This document shows, piece after piece, positions 1 to 6,290 of a stretch of 9,214 nucleotides of DNA. The notes beneath the pieces were generated by a model. The model searched no databases, was not told where the DNA came from, and saw only the letters and a program-made list of their open reading frames with translations. This DNA is from Bdellovibrio sp. (lineage in GTDB: Bacteria; Bdellovibrionota; Bdellovibrionia; Bdellovibrionales; Bdellovibrionaceae). Location of the stretch: the NCBI GenBank assembly GCA_017745015.1, contig JAGIAF010000072.1, positions 1 to 9,214 of the forward strand, in the 5' to 3' direction. The translations under genes and the position numbers were made by a program. Position 1 is the stretch's first letter, and each line of letters begins with the position of its first letter.

Positions 1-247
1 CAAGTTTTTGTGCAACCGCTGTAGAAGACCAATTATTAAGCAATTCAAAACCGTCTAAATCCGGAACACGCGGTTCTTGCACATCCACGTCATCACTTGA
101 TACAGCAGAGACTGCCACCGTAAAAGTATCGCCGAGGCTCATTTCATTTCTATCTACTGTCGCATTCACTGTCGTACCCGCAGCGAAAACCGCTGCTGAC
201 GACAGAAGAAAACCAACGACGACCAAAGAATTACCAATCTTTGTCAC
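1..247 (-). CDS. batD: BatD-like protein, N-terminal part (cut by left edge)
   Basis: Only the first 82 codons are present. The frame opens with GTG at 247, preceded by AAGGAG (255-260) at a spacing of 7 nt. The first 22 residues form a Sec signal peptide (MTKIGNSLVVVGFLLSSAAVFA) with a plausible cut after VFA. The mature part (VDRNEMSLGDTFTVAVSAV, then PRVPDLDGFELL) matches the start of the BatD family: beta-rich repeats in which a 'x-V-D-x-N-x-x-x-x-G-D-x-F-T' opening is followed by a 'P-x-L-x-G-F' segment. BatD proteins normally continue through several beta domains to a C-terminal membrane anchor, which would lie left of this window. The start overlaps the end of batC by 17 nt, so it is the last gene visible in the bat operon and is probably coupled to batC. 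The family call rests on the short N-terminus plus context. Confidence 0.82.
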   Translation of the reverse strand, partial: MTKIGNSLVVVGFLLSSAAVFAAGTTVNATVDRNEMSLGDTFTVAVSAVSSDDVDVQEPRVPDLDGFELLNNWSSTAVAQKL

Positions 248-995
248 GAGGCTGCTCCTTCACTTCTTTACGATTATAGTCAGCACGGATTTTGGATTCT
301 TGCTGCTTAATCTCTCCCAAGATCTTTTTCACGTCGCCTTCAGACAGCTCTTTGCCTTCGAATTGACGAGGCTTGTATTTCGGAGAGCTTTGGTATTGCT
401 TGTCCTTTTTATCTTTGCCGTCTTTTTCTTGATCTTGGTTCTTTTGATCCTGATCTTTATTGTCTTTGTTATCTTTTTGATCTTTGTTTTGTTGCTGCTG
501 GTTGCCTTGGCCACCCTGCTGCTGTTGATCCTTTTGATCTTGGCCTTTACCGCCACCTTGTTGCTGGATCAAAAGTTCAATATTCGTTTTTGTCTCTTTA
601 GAATCAGGAACAATCTCCAACGCTTTTTGATAAAGAGCTATGGCTTCGTCTGTTTTCTTAGCTTTGCCCAAAAGCTGCGCTTCATTGAAACGCGCGACAA
701 ACATCATCTGTCGATCTTGCAAATGCTCCGCCAAGCGTCCCGCCTCCGCATAGGATTGCTGAGCTTTTTCCGCTTGCTGATTGCCTTCAAATGAAAGGCC
801 CAAATTACTGTGAATTTCTGGGCGATAAGGATCATAGCGAAGAGCTTCCACATATTTATCTTGGGAAGCCTGGAACGCCTGCGCTTGCAGTTGCTTATTC
901 CCCTCGCGATTGAGCGCAATAGTTTTCAAGTGCGGCTGTTGATCACCACAACCCATAAGACCTAGCAATAAGAAGAAACAAACTAGCTTTCTCAT
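231..995 (-). CDS. batC: BatC-like TPR lipoprotein with charged low-complexity linker
   Basis: A 254-residue protein. Residues 1-16 are a lipoprotein signal ending in the lipobox L13-M14-G15-C16; Gly at +2 does not suggest inner-membrane retention. Residues about 28-133 hold roughly three tetratricopeptide repeats; visible helices include YVEALRYDPYRPEIHSNLG and AIALYQKALEIVPDSKETK. Residues 144-200 are an extreme Q/K/D/N/G tract. The conserved-looking tail (ILGEIKQQESKIRADYNR, ending KDW) is typical of BatC C-termini. TPR proteins are scaffolds, so a role bridging BatA/BatB and BatD at the envelope is plausible but inferred. The ATG at 995 overlaps the batB stop (ATGA) and has GAGGTG upstream (1004-1009). 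The lipoprotein form is worth noting. The batC name rests on order and tail; the TPR and lipoprotein calls are firmer. Confidence 0.82.
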   Translation of the reverse strand: MRKLVCFFLLLGLMGCGDQQPHLKTIALNREGNKQLQAQAFQASQDKYVEALRYDPYRPEIHSNLGLSFEGNQQAEKAQQSYAEAGRLAEHLQDRQMMFVARFNEAQLLGKAKKTDEAIALYQKALEIVPDSKETKTNIELLIQQQGGGKGQDQKDQQQQGGQGNQQQQNKDQKDNKDNKDQDQKNQDQEKDGKDKKDKQYQSSPKYKPRQFEGKELSEGDVKKILGEIKQQESKIRADYNRKEVKEQPRDKDW

Positions 996-2056
996 TCTGC
1001 TGGCACCTCAAATCGGCCTTTCCAGAAACGGAAAGAACGACGACGTTCTCCGAGGAAAATCTCGATCATCGCCAGCACAATTCCAAAAAACAGAATTGTT
1101 TGATAGCGCTCTTCGTATTGGGTCGCCATTGTAGTATCGAACTGTGTTTTTTCTAGGTGATTGATATCTTCCACTAAATGTTTCACTTGATCGCCACCGA
1201 AGGTTGCAAAATAGAAGCTGCCTTTGCCAGATTCAGCCAAAGCTCTCAGGGCATCGCCCTTAACCGTCGTAATAATCGTCTGGCCACTGCGATCTTTTTT
1301 ATAACCCTTTAAGAACCCCATGCCGTCGCGCACTGGAATTGCGCCACCTTTTTCAGTACCGTAGGCGACTGTAAAGATACGCGTGCCATCTGCCGCAAGT
1401 TTCTTGGCTTCTTCTAAAGCGCCCGGTTCATGGTCTTCACCGTCAGAGGCAATCAAGATCACACGGGTTACCCGCACGGTTTCATCTTGCGAAACCCCGC
1501 CGCGTTCAAAGGCATCTTTTGAGATCTTCAAAGCTTCTTGAAAACTTGTTCCTTGAGTCGAAACCGAGTTTGTATCTAAAGCGTCCAAGTACATTTTCAC
1601 GGCACCCGGATCATTCGTCAGTGGAGACAATAAAGCTGCCGAACCGGCAAAAGCTAAAACACCAATTTTATTTCCCGGCATCAAGTCAACCAGGCGACTC
1701 AACTCTGCTTTAGCTTGAGCCAAACGCGATGGCTTCACGTCTTCCGCCATCATACTGTCGGAAACGTCCACGGCGAAGATGATCTCAACGCCTTCGCTTT
1801 TCACTTCTTGTTTGCTCTCTCCAAACTGAGGGCGAGCCAATGCGATCACGAAAAGCAAGACCGTCAGAACTTGAAGGATCGTTTTAATCGAGCGTTTTTT
1901 ATTAGAAACTGAACTTGAAAGGAACGGATAAAGACGCGAGCCAATAGCCTTCTCCATCATTTTGCGGGCTCTTCGATCAAAGAAGAATCCTACGACAATG
2001 ATTACCGGAATAAGCCATAGATAGTTAAAGGCTGCCATGTTTTCAAATCTAAACAT
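992..2056 (-). CDS. batB: BatB, membrane VWA-domain protein
   Basis: A 354-residue protein beginning MFRFENMAAFNYLWL. I place the start at 2056: its ATG overlaps the batA stop as TAATG, and a strong SD (GAGGAGGG, 2064-2071) lies 7 nt upstream. An earlier in-frame GTG at 2077 lies upstream of and next to that SD, so it is unlikely. Two N-terminal membrane segments (about residues 12-25 and 59-75) precede the hallmark ALARPQ. A von Willebrand A domain follows, with a complete MIDAS metal site: DVSDS (97-101), Thr170 in QGTSF and Asp205 in SDGED. A third membrane segment lies at about 321-336. This is the standard Bat layout, with the VWA domain facing the periplasm and binding Mg2+ or a protein partner. 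BatA, directly upstream, is a paralogue, and the two probably act together. Confidence 0.9.
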   Translation of the reverse strand: MFRFENMAAFNYLWLIPVIIVVGFFFDRRARKMMEKAIGSRLYPFLSSSVSNKKRSIKTILQVLTVLLFVIALARPQFGESKQEVKSEGVEIIFAVDVSDSMMAEDVKPSRLAQAKAELSRLVDLMPGNKIGVLAFAGSAALLSPLTNDPGAVKMYLDALDTNSVSTQGTSFQEALKISKDAFERGGVSQDETVRVTRVILIASDGEDHEPGALEEAKKLAADGTRIFTVAYGTEKGGAIPVRDGMGFLKGYKKDRSGQTIITTVKGDALRALAESGKGSFYFATFGGDQVKHLVEDINHLEKTQFDTTMATQYEERYQTILFFGIVLAMIEIFLGERRRSFRFWKGRFEVPAE

Positions 2057-3066
2057 TATGGCACCCTCCTCAACCACGAACGTCCTAATAATAATCCTGC
2101 AAGATACAAGAGGATCGCCATAACTAAGTATGGAGGATATTTCTCTGTGTAGTTGGTGAACTTGTTCACGTCGATTTTTGTTTTCTCTAATGAGTCGATA
2201 TCTTTAAAGACACCTTTCAAAGAGTCTTCTTTAGAAGCGCGATAGTATTTACCACCGGTTTCTTTCGCCATACGACCTAAAAGGTCTTCATTCACGGTGG
2301 AATCAAATGGCTGATAGGTCTTAATTTTTTGCCCGAAGATATCGCGGCTGTATATGGGGATGCGTGTCGGACCGTCTTTACCGATACCGATAGAATAGAT
2401 CTTAATGCCGTAACCTTTAGCGATCTCAAGACCCGTCTCTGGATCGATGGTCCCGCTGTTGTTTTCCCCGTCGGTCATAAAGATGACGACGCGGCTTTTT
2501 GCTTGAGAATCTTTTAAGCGACCCGCGGCATTGGCAAGAGCCACTCCCAAAGCCGTACCGTCTTTGATTTTCGCGCTGGCAGCCGTGGTGATTTCATCGA
2601 CGCGAGAAAGGATCAATTGATAGTCCAATGTCGGTGGAACCAAAGTGAAGGATTCACCGGCGAAGATAACCAAACCGATGCGGTCAGAACTACGACCTTC
2701 GATGAAGGCCTTGATCGTAGCTTTCGCCGCTTCCAAACGATTCAGCGGCTTCATGTCTTCGATCAACATGCTGTCTGAAATATCCAGGGCAATGACGATG
2801 TCGATCCCTTCCACGTTTTTCTTGATCTTCGTGTTCATCTCTTGAGGACGAGATAACGCCATGATCGCAAACACGATGGCCAACGCTTTTAAAAGCAAAG
2901 GCACGTTTAACAAACGCGTGCGCAAGCTCGGAGTGATTGTTTTTAAAACTTGGATAGAACCAAACTGCAACGTCGGCGTTTTAGTTTTTTTACGCCACAA
3001 AGTCCATACTACGAGCACCGCCAATGGAAGAAGAAGCCAATATGCTAATGGAGAGTGAATTGTCAT
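2056..3066 (-). CDS. batA: BatA, membrane VWA-domain protein
   Basis: A 336-residue protein. The chosen start is the ATG at 3066 (MTIHSPLAYWLLLPL), which overlaps the preceding stop as ATGA and has GGAGA (3074-3078) 7 nt upstream; a longer in-frame start at 3111 lacks this support. Membrane segments lie near residues 8-24 and 57-72, then ALSRPQ, then a VWA domain with an intact MIDAS: DISDS (95-99), Thr171 in DGTALG and Asp199 in MTDGE. A C-terminal membrane segment lies near 312-327. Length and layout match BatA proteins, first described as part of an aerotolerance operon in Bacteroides fragilis. MoxR-type ATPases are thought to act on VWA partners through the MIDAS site, which makes BatA and BatB the likely membrane-side clients or adaptors of the MoxR encoded upstream. 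Function in this organism is inferred. Confidence 0.91.
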   Translation of the reverse strand: MTIHSPLAYWLLLPLAVLVVWTLWRKKTKTPTLQFGSIQVLKTITPSLRTRLLNVPLLLKALAIVFAIMALSRPQEMNTKIKKNVEGIDIVIALDISDSMLIEDMKPLNRLEAAKATIKAFIEGRSSDRIGLVIFAGESFTLVPPTLDYQLILSRVDEITTAASAKIKDGTALGVALANAAGRLKDSQAKSRVVIFMTDGENNSGTIDPETGLEIAKGYGIKIYSIGIGKDGPTRIPIYSRDIFGQKIKTYQPFDSTVNEDLLGRMAKETGGKYYRASKEDSLKGVFKDIDSLEKTKIDVNKFTNYTEKYPPYLVMAILLYLAGLLLGRSWLRRVP

Positions 3067-3980
3067 GACAATCTCTCCATTTCTTCCACTAGCAAGCGCG
3101 TGCGCTTGCAAAGATTCAACATATCCGAACCGCTCAAATTGGCGCGGTCCTCGTTGGCATGCAAGAATTCTTTGATCAGCTTTTGCAACTCATCACCGGT
3201 TTCTTGATAAACCTTCGGATGATACTTTTTAAGATTCTTCAAGATCAGACGCGGACTCCATTCCAAAGCCGGAATCTTATAGCGGCGAGTGATATAAAGC
3301 TTCATCATGCCGCGAGTTTCATCCAAACACAGAGGAATATCGTCCGCTTTCGGCGTTCCTCCGAAGAACACCGTATTTTCACGCTGCATACGACGGAAGG
3401 TTTGATGGAATTGCGCCAACGGAGACAACGCCGAATCGTGGGCTTTCAAACGCTCCACCATATTGCGACGTTGAATCACGCGATAAACTTTGCTGGCGAT
3501 AATCAATGCAATCACACCTAGTACGCCTGCCAACATCGCCCAATAAACCATGGGGACTGAAATTGGAATCGGACCGATAGGACCGTAGGGTTCTTGCTTT
3601 GCTTGCTGCTGTCCTGGAAGTCCCGGCACACCGCCTTGAGTTTGCGGTTGTGGCGGAATCACCGTTTCAACTTTATAGCTCACCGGTCCCAGATCGATCG
3701 TTTGCGTGCCATCCGTCAGTTGCAAGTTATCAAAGCGCACTGGAGTCGCCGTATAACTTGTGACTTTCAAATCGGCTTGGGATGGGGATCTCAATTCGAA
3801 ACCTAAAAGATGAATTTGATATTTTTGTTCTGGTGTTAGAACCAATTGGAGCTTTTCTTGCGCAAGAGTTTTAGGAAATTCCCCGTCACAGACGAGCAAA
3901 AACTCGCGACCGACCGTCAGCTCATTGTCTTTAAGCCCCGGCACGTTAGGAATTTCAATCTTACACTGAATAGCAGCCAT
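3063..3980 (-). CDS. One-TM membrane protein of the Bat operon, unknown function
   Basis: A 305-residue protein that I cannot name with certainty. Residues 1-108 are predicted beta-rich, with no signal peptide (start MAAIQCKIEIP). Residues 109-142 are a Pro/Gln/Gly linker. Residues about 143-163 (VPMVYWAMLAGVLGVIALII) form a single membrane helix followed by a basic stretch (KVYRVIQRRNMVERLK). Residues about 180-305 are helical and charged. By the positive-inside rule the C-terminal half is cytoplasmic and the N-terminal half periplasmic, although no cleavable signal is seen. It sits where many MoxR/VWA operons encode a small DUF4381-type protein, and its plan (beta domain, helix, cytoplasmic helices) recalls a shortened BatD. 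Both comparisons are inference. Its ATG overlaps the DUF58 stop (TAATG), with AGAAGAG upstream (3987-3993), and its end overlaps batA (ATGA). Confidence 0.8.
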   Translation of the reverse strand: MAAIQCKIEIPNVPGLKDNELTVGREFLLVCDGEFPKTLAQEKLQLVLTPEQKYQIHLLGFELRSPSQADLKVTSYTATPVRFDNLQLTDGTQTIDLGPVSYKVETVIPPQPQTQGGVPGLPGQQQAKQEPYGPIGPIPISVPMVYWAMLAGVLGVIALIIASKVYRVIQRRNMVERLKAHDSALSPLAQFHQTFRRMQRENTVFFGGTPKADDIPLCLDETRGMMKLYITRRYKIPALEWSPRLILKNLKKYHPKVYQETGDELQKLIKEFLHANEDRANLSGSDMLNLCKRTRLLVEEMERLS

Positions 3981-4849
3981 TATTTTCTCTTCTTAAAAAA
4001 CGCCACAAGAGGATCGACATAGTCATTGCTGGATTTTACATCCACGCGATCCACTTGGGACTTACGCAGCAAGCGATCGCGAGCGTCTTTGCGTTTCGCT
4101 ACGGCGTCTTCGTATTCTTTTCTAAAACTTGCAGACGATGTATCAACGGTCAGCACTTCACCACTTTCAGCATCCTGAACTTCAATGACACCCATATTTG
4201 GTAAAGAATATTCCGCCGCATCGTTCACTACACAGGCCACCACATCGTGCTTACGACCTAAAAGACGCAAGCTTTGATCAAAGCCCTCATCCATAAAGTC
4301 GCTGAACACGAAAATAGTGGCGCGTTTCTTCAAAGCCCCTTGCAAGAAGCTAAATCCATTGGACAACTTCGTGAGGTGACTCTTTGGTTGGTAATAGAAT
4401 AAATCACGCAGCAAACGCTGCACGTGGCCTCGGCCTTTTTTCGGTGGCACAAAATGCTCTACTTGATCACTGAAAAGCAACAGACCAATTTGGTCGTTAT
4501 TTTTCACCGCCGAAAATGCCAGAAGAGCTGCCATGTGAGTCATGACTTCGCCCTTAAAGTAGGGACCCGTTCCGAAATCACTGGAACCGCTGACGTCGAC
4601 TGCGATAATCAGCGTCAGTTCACGCTCTTCTTCAAATGTTTTAATAAAAGTTTTGCCCGTGCGGGCCGTCAGTGGCCAAGAGATACTGCGCACGTCATCG
4701 CCCGGAACATACTCGCGGAAGTCCGCAAAGGTCATACCCTGCCCTTTGAAGGCGGTATGGTATTCGCCTGCAAAGAGATTGTTCACAAGCTTTCTTGTGT
4801 TCAACTCAAGGAGTTTGACCTTCTTTAAGACCTCTGGAGGCAATCCCAC
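3980..4849 (-). CDS. DUF58 protein (VWA-like partner of MoxR)
   Basis: A 289-residue soluble protein with the full DUF58 signature at residues 44-58 (FREYVPGDDVRSISW), followed by T-x-K-x-F-x-EE-R-E-L. It continues into a VWA-like fold: DVSGS at 85-89 resembles a MIDAS loop, and SDF at 183-185 supplies the later acidic position. There is no signal peptide or membrane helix, so it is cytoplasmic. DUF58 genes almost always follow moxR, and the pair is thought to work together. The start is a GTG at 4849 that overlaps the moxR stop as TAGTG; GAGGTG (4855-4860) sits 5 nt upstream. Its role is probably to link the ATPase to the membrane Bat proteins (inference). The family assignment is secure. 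Confidence 0.92.
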   Translation of the reverse strand: MGLPPEVLKKVKLLELNTRKLVNNLFAGEYHTAFKGQGMTFADFREYVPGDDVRSISWPLTARTGKTFIKTFEEERELTLIIAVDVSGSSDFGTGPYFKGEVMTHMAALLAFSAVKNNDQIGLLLFSDQVEHFVPPKKGRGHVQRLLRDLFYYQPKSHLTKLSNGFSFLQGALKKRATIFVFSDFMDEGFDQSLRLLGRKHDVVACVVNDAAEYSLPNMGVIEVQDAESGEVLTVDTSSASFRKEYEDAVAKRKDARDRLLRKSQVDRVDVKSSNDYVDPLVAFFKKRK

Positions 4850-5841
4850 TAAGGCACCTCAACCTGGCTTAGGATCTCTTTGATCACGTCATCCGACTTG
4901 ATGTTTTCTGCCTCAGCTTCGTACGTCAGGATCAGACGATGTCTCATCACGTGGTAAGCGATGGCTTTTACGTCTTCCGCTGTCACGTATCCGCGACCAC
5001 GAATGAAGGCGTGCGCTTTCGCGGCTCTGTACAAGCAGATCGTCGCACGCGGAGATCCACCCACGTTGATCAAGTTTGCGATACGGCTTAAACCATATTC
5101 GCCAGGCTTTCTGGAAGCCATCACGATTTCAACGATGTAGTTTTTGATTTTGTTATCGACGTAAACTTGATCCGCACGCTCAGAAGCACGCAGAAGATCT
5201 TCTTTCGAGATCACTGGATTTACGACAGGTTTTTCGTTCGTGCCCATGCGGTTTAAGATCTCAAGCTCTTCGCCTTTATGTGGATACACCACATTGATCT
5301 TAAACATGAAACGGTCCATCTGGGCTTCTGGAAGTGGATACGTACCTTCTTGCTCAAGAGGGTTTTGTGTCGCAAGAACCAAGAATGGATTTGCCAGACG
5401 GTAAGATTCCTCACCGATCGTCACTTGCTTTTCGGCCATGGCTTCAAGAAGTGCGGACTGAACTTTCGCTGGTGCACGATTGATCTCGTCGGCCAAAACG
5501 ATGTTCGTGAAGATCGGACCTTTACGAGGCGCAAACTCTCCAGATTTTGGATTGAAGATCATCGTACCAATCAAGTCTGTTGGCAGAAGATCGGGCGTAA
5601 ACTGAATACGTTGAAAATCCAGAGAGATGGATTTACACACGGTAGAAATCGTCAACGTCTTCGCAAGACCGGGAACGCCTTCAAGCAGGATGTGACCGCC
5701 TGTCAGGAGACCCATCATGATCCCTTCGACCATTTCTTTTTGACCTACTACGACCTTGTTGATCTCATTCATCATCTTTTCGATGAATTGAGATTCTTGT
5801 TTGATCGCGGCGTTAAGCGCCATAATATCAACTTCGCTCAC
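4849..5841 (-). CDS. moxR: MoxR-family AAA+ ATPase
   Basis: A 330-residue MoxR ATPase. In the numbering used here, Walker A is GVPGLAKT (55-62), Walker B is LADEINR (116-122), sensor 1 is ATQNP (157-161), the arginine-finger region is EAQMDRF (172-178), and the sensor 2 area is GSPRA (262-266). A C-terminal lid helps complete a hexameric ring typical of the family. MoxR proteins act as ATP-driven chaperones, often for VWA-domain partners, which matches the DUF58, BatA and BatB genes that follow. I choose the GTG at 5841 (MSEVDIMALNAAIK) because AGGGAGG lies 5 nt upstream (5847-5853). An ATG seven codons into the protein (5823) has a poor SD, and a longer start at 5898 adds a non-conserved leader. 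The stop overlaps the DUF58 start. This is the first gene of the operon. Confidence 0.94.
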   Translation of the reverse strand: MSEVDIMALNAAIKQESQFIEKMMNEINKVVVGQKEMVEGIMMGLLTGGHILLEGVPGLAKTLTISTVCKSISLDFQRIQFTPDLLPTDLIGTMIFNPKSGEFAPRKGPIFTNIVLADEINRAPAKVQSALLEAMAEKQVTIGEESYRLANPFLVLATQNPLEQEGTYPLPEAQMDRFMFKINVVYPHKGEELEILNRMGTNEKPVVNPVISKEDLLRASERADQVYVDNKIKNYIVEIVMASRKPGEYGLSRIANLINVGGSPRATICLYRAAKAHAFIRGRGYVTAEDVKAIAYHVMRHRLILTYEAEAENIKSDDVIKEILSQVEVP

Positions 5842-5846
5842 CGTTT

Positions 5847-5853
5847 CCTCCCT
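5847..5853 (-). promoter_or_regulatory. Ribosome binding site of moxR
   Basis: On the minus strand this reads AGGGAGG, 5 nt before the GTG at 5841. It is what fixes a GTG start for moxR rather than the internal ATG at 5823 or an upstream start at 5898. Confidence 0.75.
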
Positions 5854-5869
5854 CGAGAATATCCCTTCT

Positions 5870-5898
5870 ATTTCACTCTTTCCCTTGGCTTGCGGCAA
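5870..5898 (-). promoter_or_regulatory. Weak candidate sigma-70 promoter for the moxR-bat operon
   Basis: On the minus strand TTGCCG (5893-5898) and TGAAAT (5870-5875) are separated by 17 nt. The -35 is reasonable, the -10 poor. The downstream leader to the GTG would be about 25 nt. The -35 lies inside a small palindrome (GCTTGC-G-GCAAGC, 5888-5900). Another promoter further upstream, within 5934-6290, is equally possible. Confidence 0.25.
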
Positions 5899-5933
5899 GC
5901 ACTCCTGAAAGAGTCCTGACCGAGAGACTGGGT

Positions 5934-6068
5934 TGGGGGAATGGTGTATTTAGGGAGGGCTTTCTGCTCAGACAGTCCTCGCTCGAATTTTTATGTCACA
6001 CAGATGTGGGTTTCTTGGCTCGCTTGCGGAACTTGCATAAATCCCTCCCTAAATACACCATTCCCCCA
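5934..6068. repeat. Long inverted repeat: 26-bp perfect arms, 83-nt centre
   Basis: The arm at 5934-5959 is the exact reverse complement of 6043-6068 over 26 bp. After single mismatches the pairing continues inward (TTT 5961-5963 with AAA 6039-6041, then TGC 5965-5967 with GCA 6035-6037), leaving a centre of about 67 nt. Outer ends are TGGGGG and CCCCCA. There is no obvious target-site duplication in the flanks. No reading frame inside looks coding. It could be a small non-autonomous (MITE-like) element, or a large stem-loop in the leader of either operon. I cannot choose between these from one copy. Confidence 0.85.
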
Positions 6069-6163
6069 CGACGTTTGTCGGTAGGCACATTCACCATCGC
6101 TGGTCGTAAGTATGGGATTGACCGCAGAGATGGGAGGCTCGGGCAGGAAAGGATCGCTCAGAG

Positions 6164-6190
6164 ACCAGAAGGTGCCAGGCACTTTTTGGT
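6164..6190 (+). repeat. 13-bp hairpin centred on GTGCCAGGCAC
   Basis: The arms 6164-6176 and 6178-6190 pair around A6177 across 13 positions, including two G-T pairs. The core is the odd palindrome GTGCC-A-GGCAC (6172-6182). The G-T pairs would be G-U in a plus-strand RNA but A-C mismatches in the minus-strand RNA, so the structure favours the plus strand, in the leader of the M48-like gene. An outer 7-bp arm (CTCAGAG 6157-6163 with CTCTGAG 6234-6240) flanks it. No T-run follows, so it is not a standard terminator. Confidence 0.7.
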
Positions 6191-6276
6191 AGATCGGCGC
6201 GTTAGTGAATACGGTCTTTTTAGGGGGTTTCTGCTCTGAGTTAGGTGGGTGAAACTTGTCAAAACTGGGGGGAAGT

Positions 6277-6282
6277 GGGAGG
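6277..6282 (+). promoter_or_regulatory. Ribosome binding site of the M48-like gene
   Basis: GGGAGG lies 8 nt before the ATG at 6291. It supports that start over the in-frame GTG at 6249, which would add 14 residues with no family similarity. Confidence 0.7.
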
Positions 6283-6290
6283 TTTTCTTT

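Larger units (their letters stand above)
5842..6290. other. Divergent intergenic region with inverted repeats, no gene
   Basis: This 449-nt stretch separates the moxR operon (minus) from the M48-like gene (plus). Open frames on either strand here lack ribosome sites and recognisable protein features. It contains the 135-bp inverted repeat at 5934-6068, the hairpin at 6164-6190 and a degenerate direct repeat (about 5949-5971 and 6218-6240). Promoters for both operons should lie here, but I see no strong -35/-10 pair on the plus strand. Confidence 0.7.

Noticed and set aside
300..794. Plus-strand open frame of 164 codons rich in Leu, Phe and Ile
   Set aside because: It is antisense to the batC low-complexity linker, which gives a Leu/Phe-rich shadow. 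There is no ribosome site or domain.
5278..5919. Plus-strand open frame of 213 codons
   Set aside because: It is antisense to the highly conserved moxR ATPase domain; its composition is that of a shadow frame, and the real motifs are all on the minus strand.
6006..6239. Plus-strand open frame of 77 codons in the divergent region
   Set aside because: There is no ribosome site before its ATG, it runs through repeat sequence, and the product resembles no known family.
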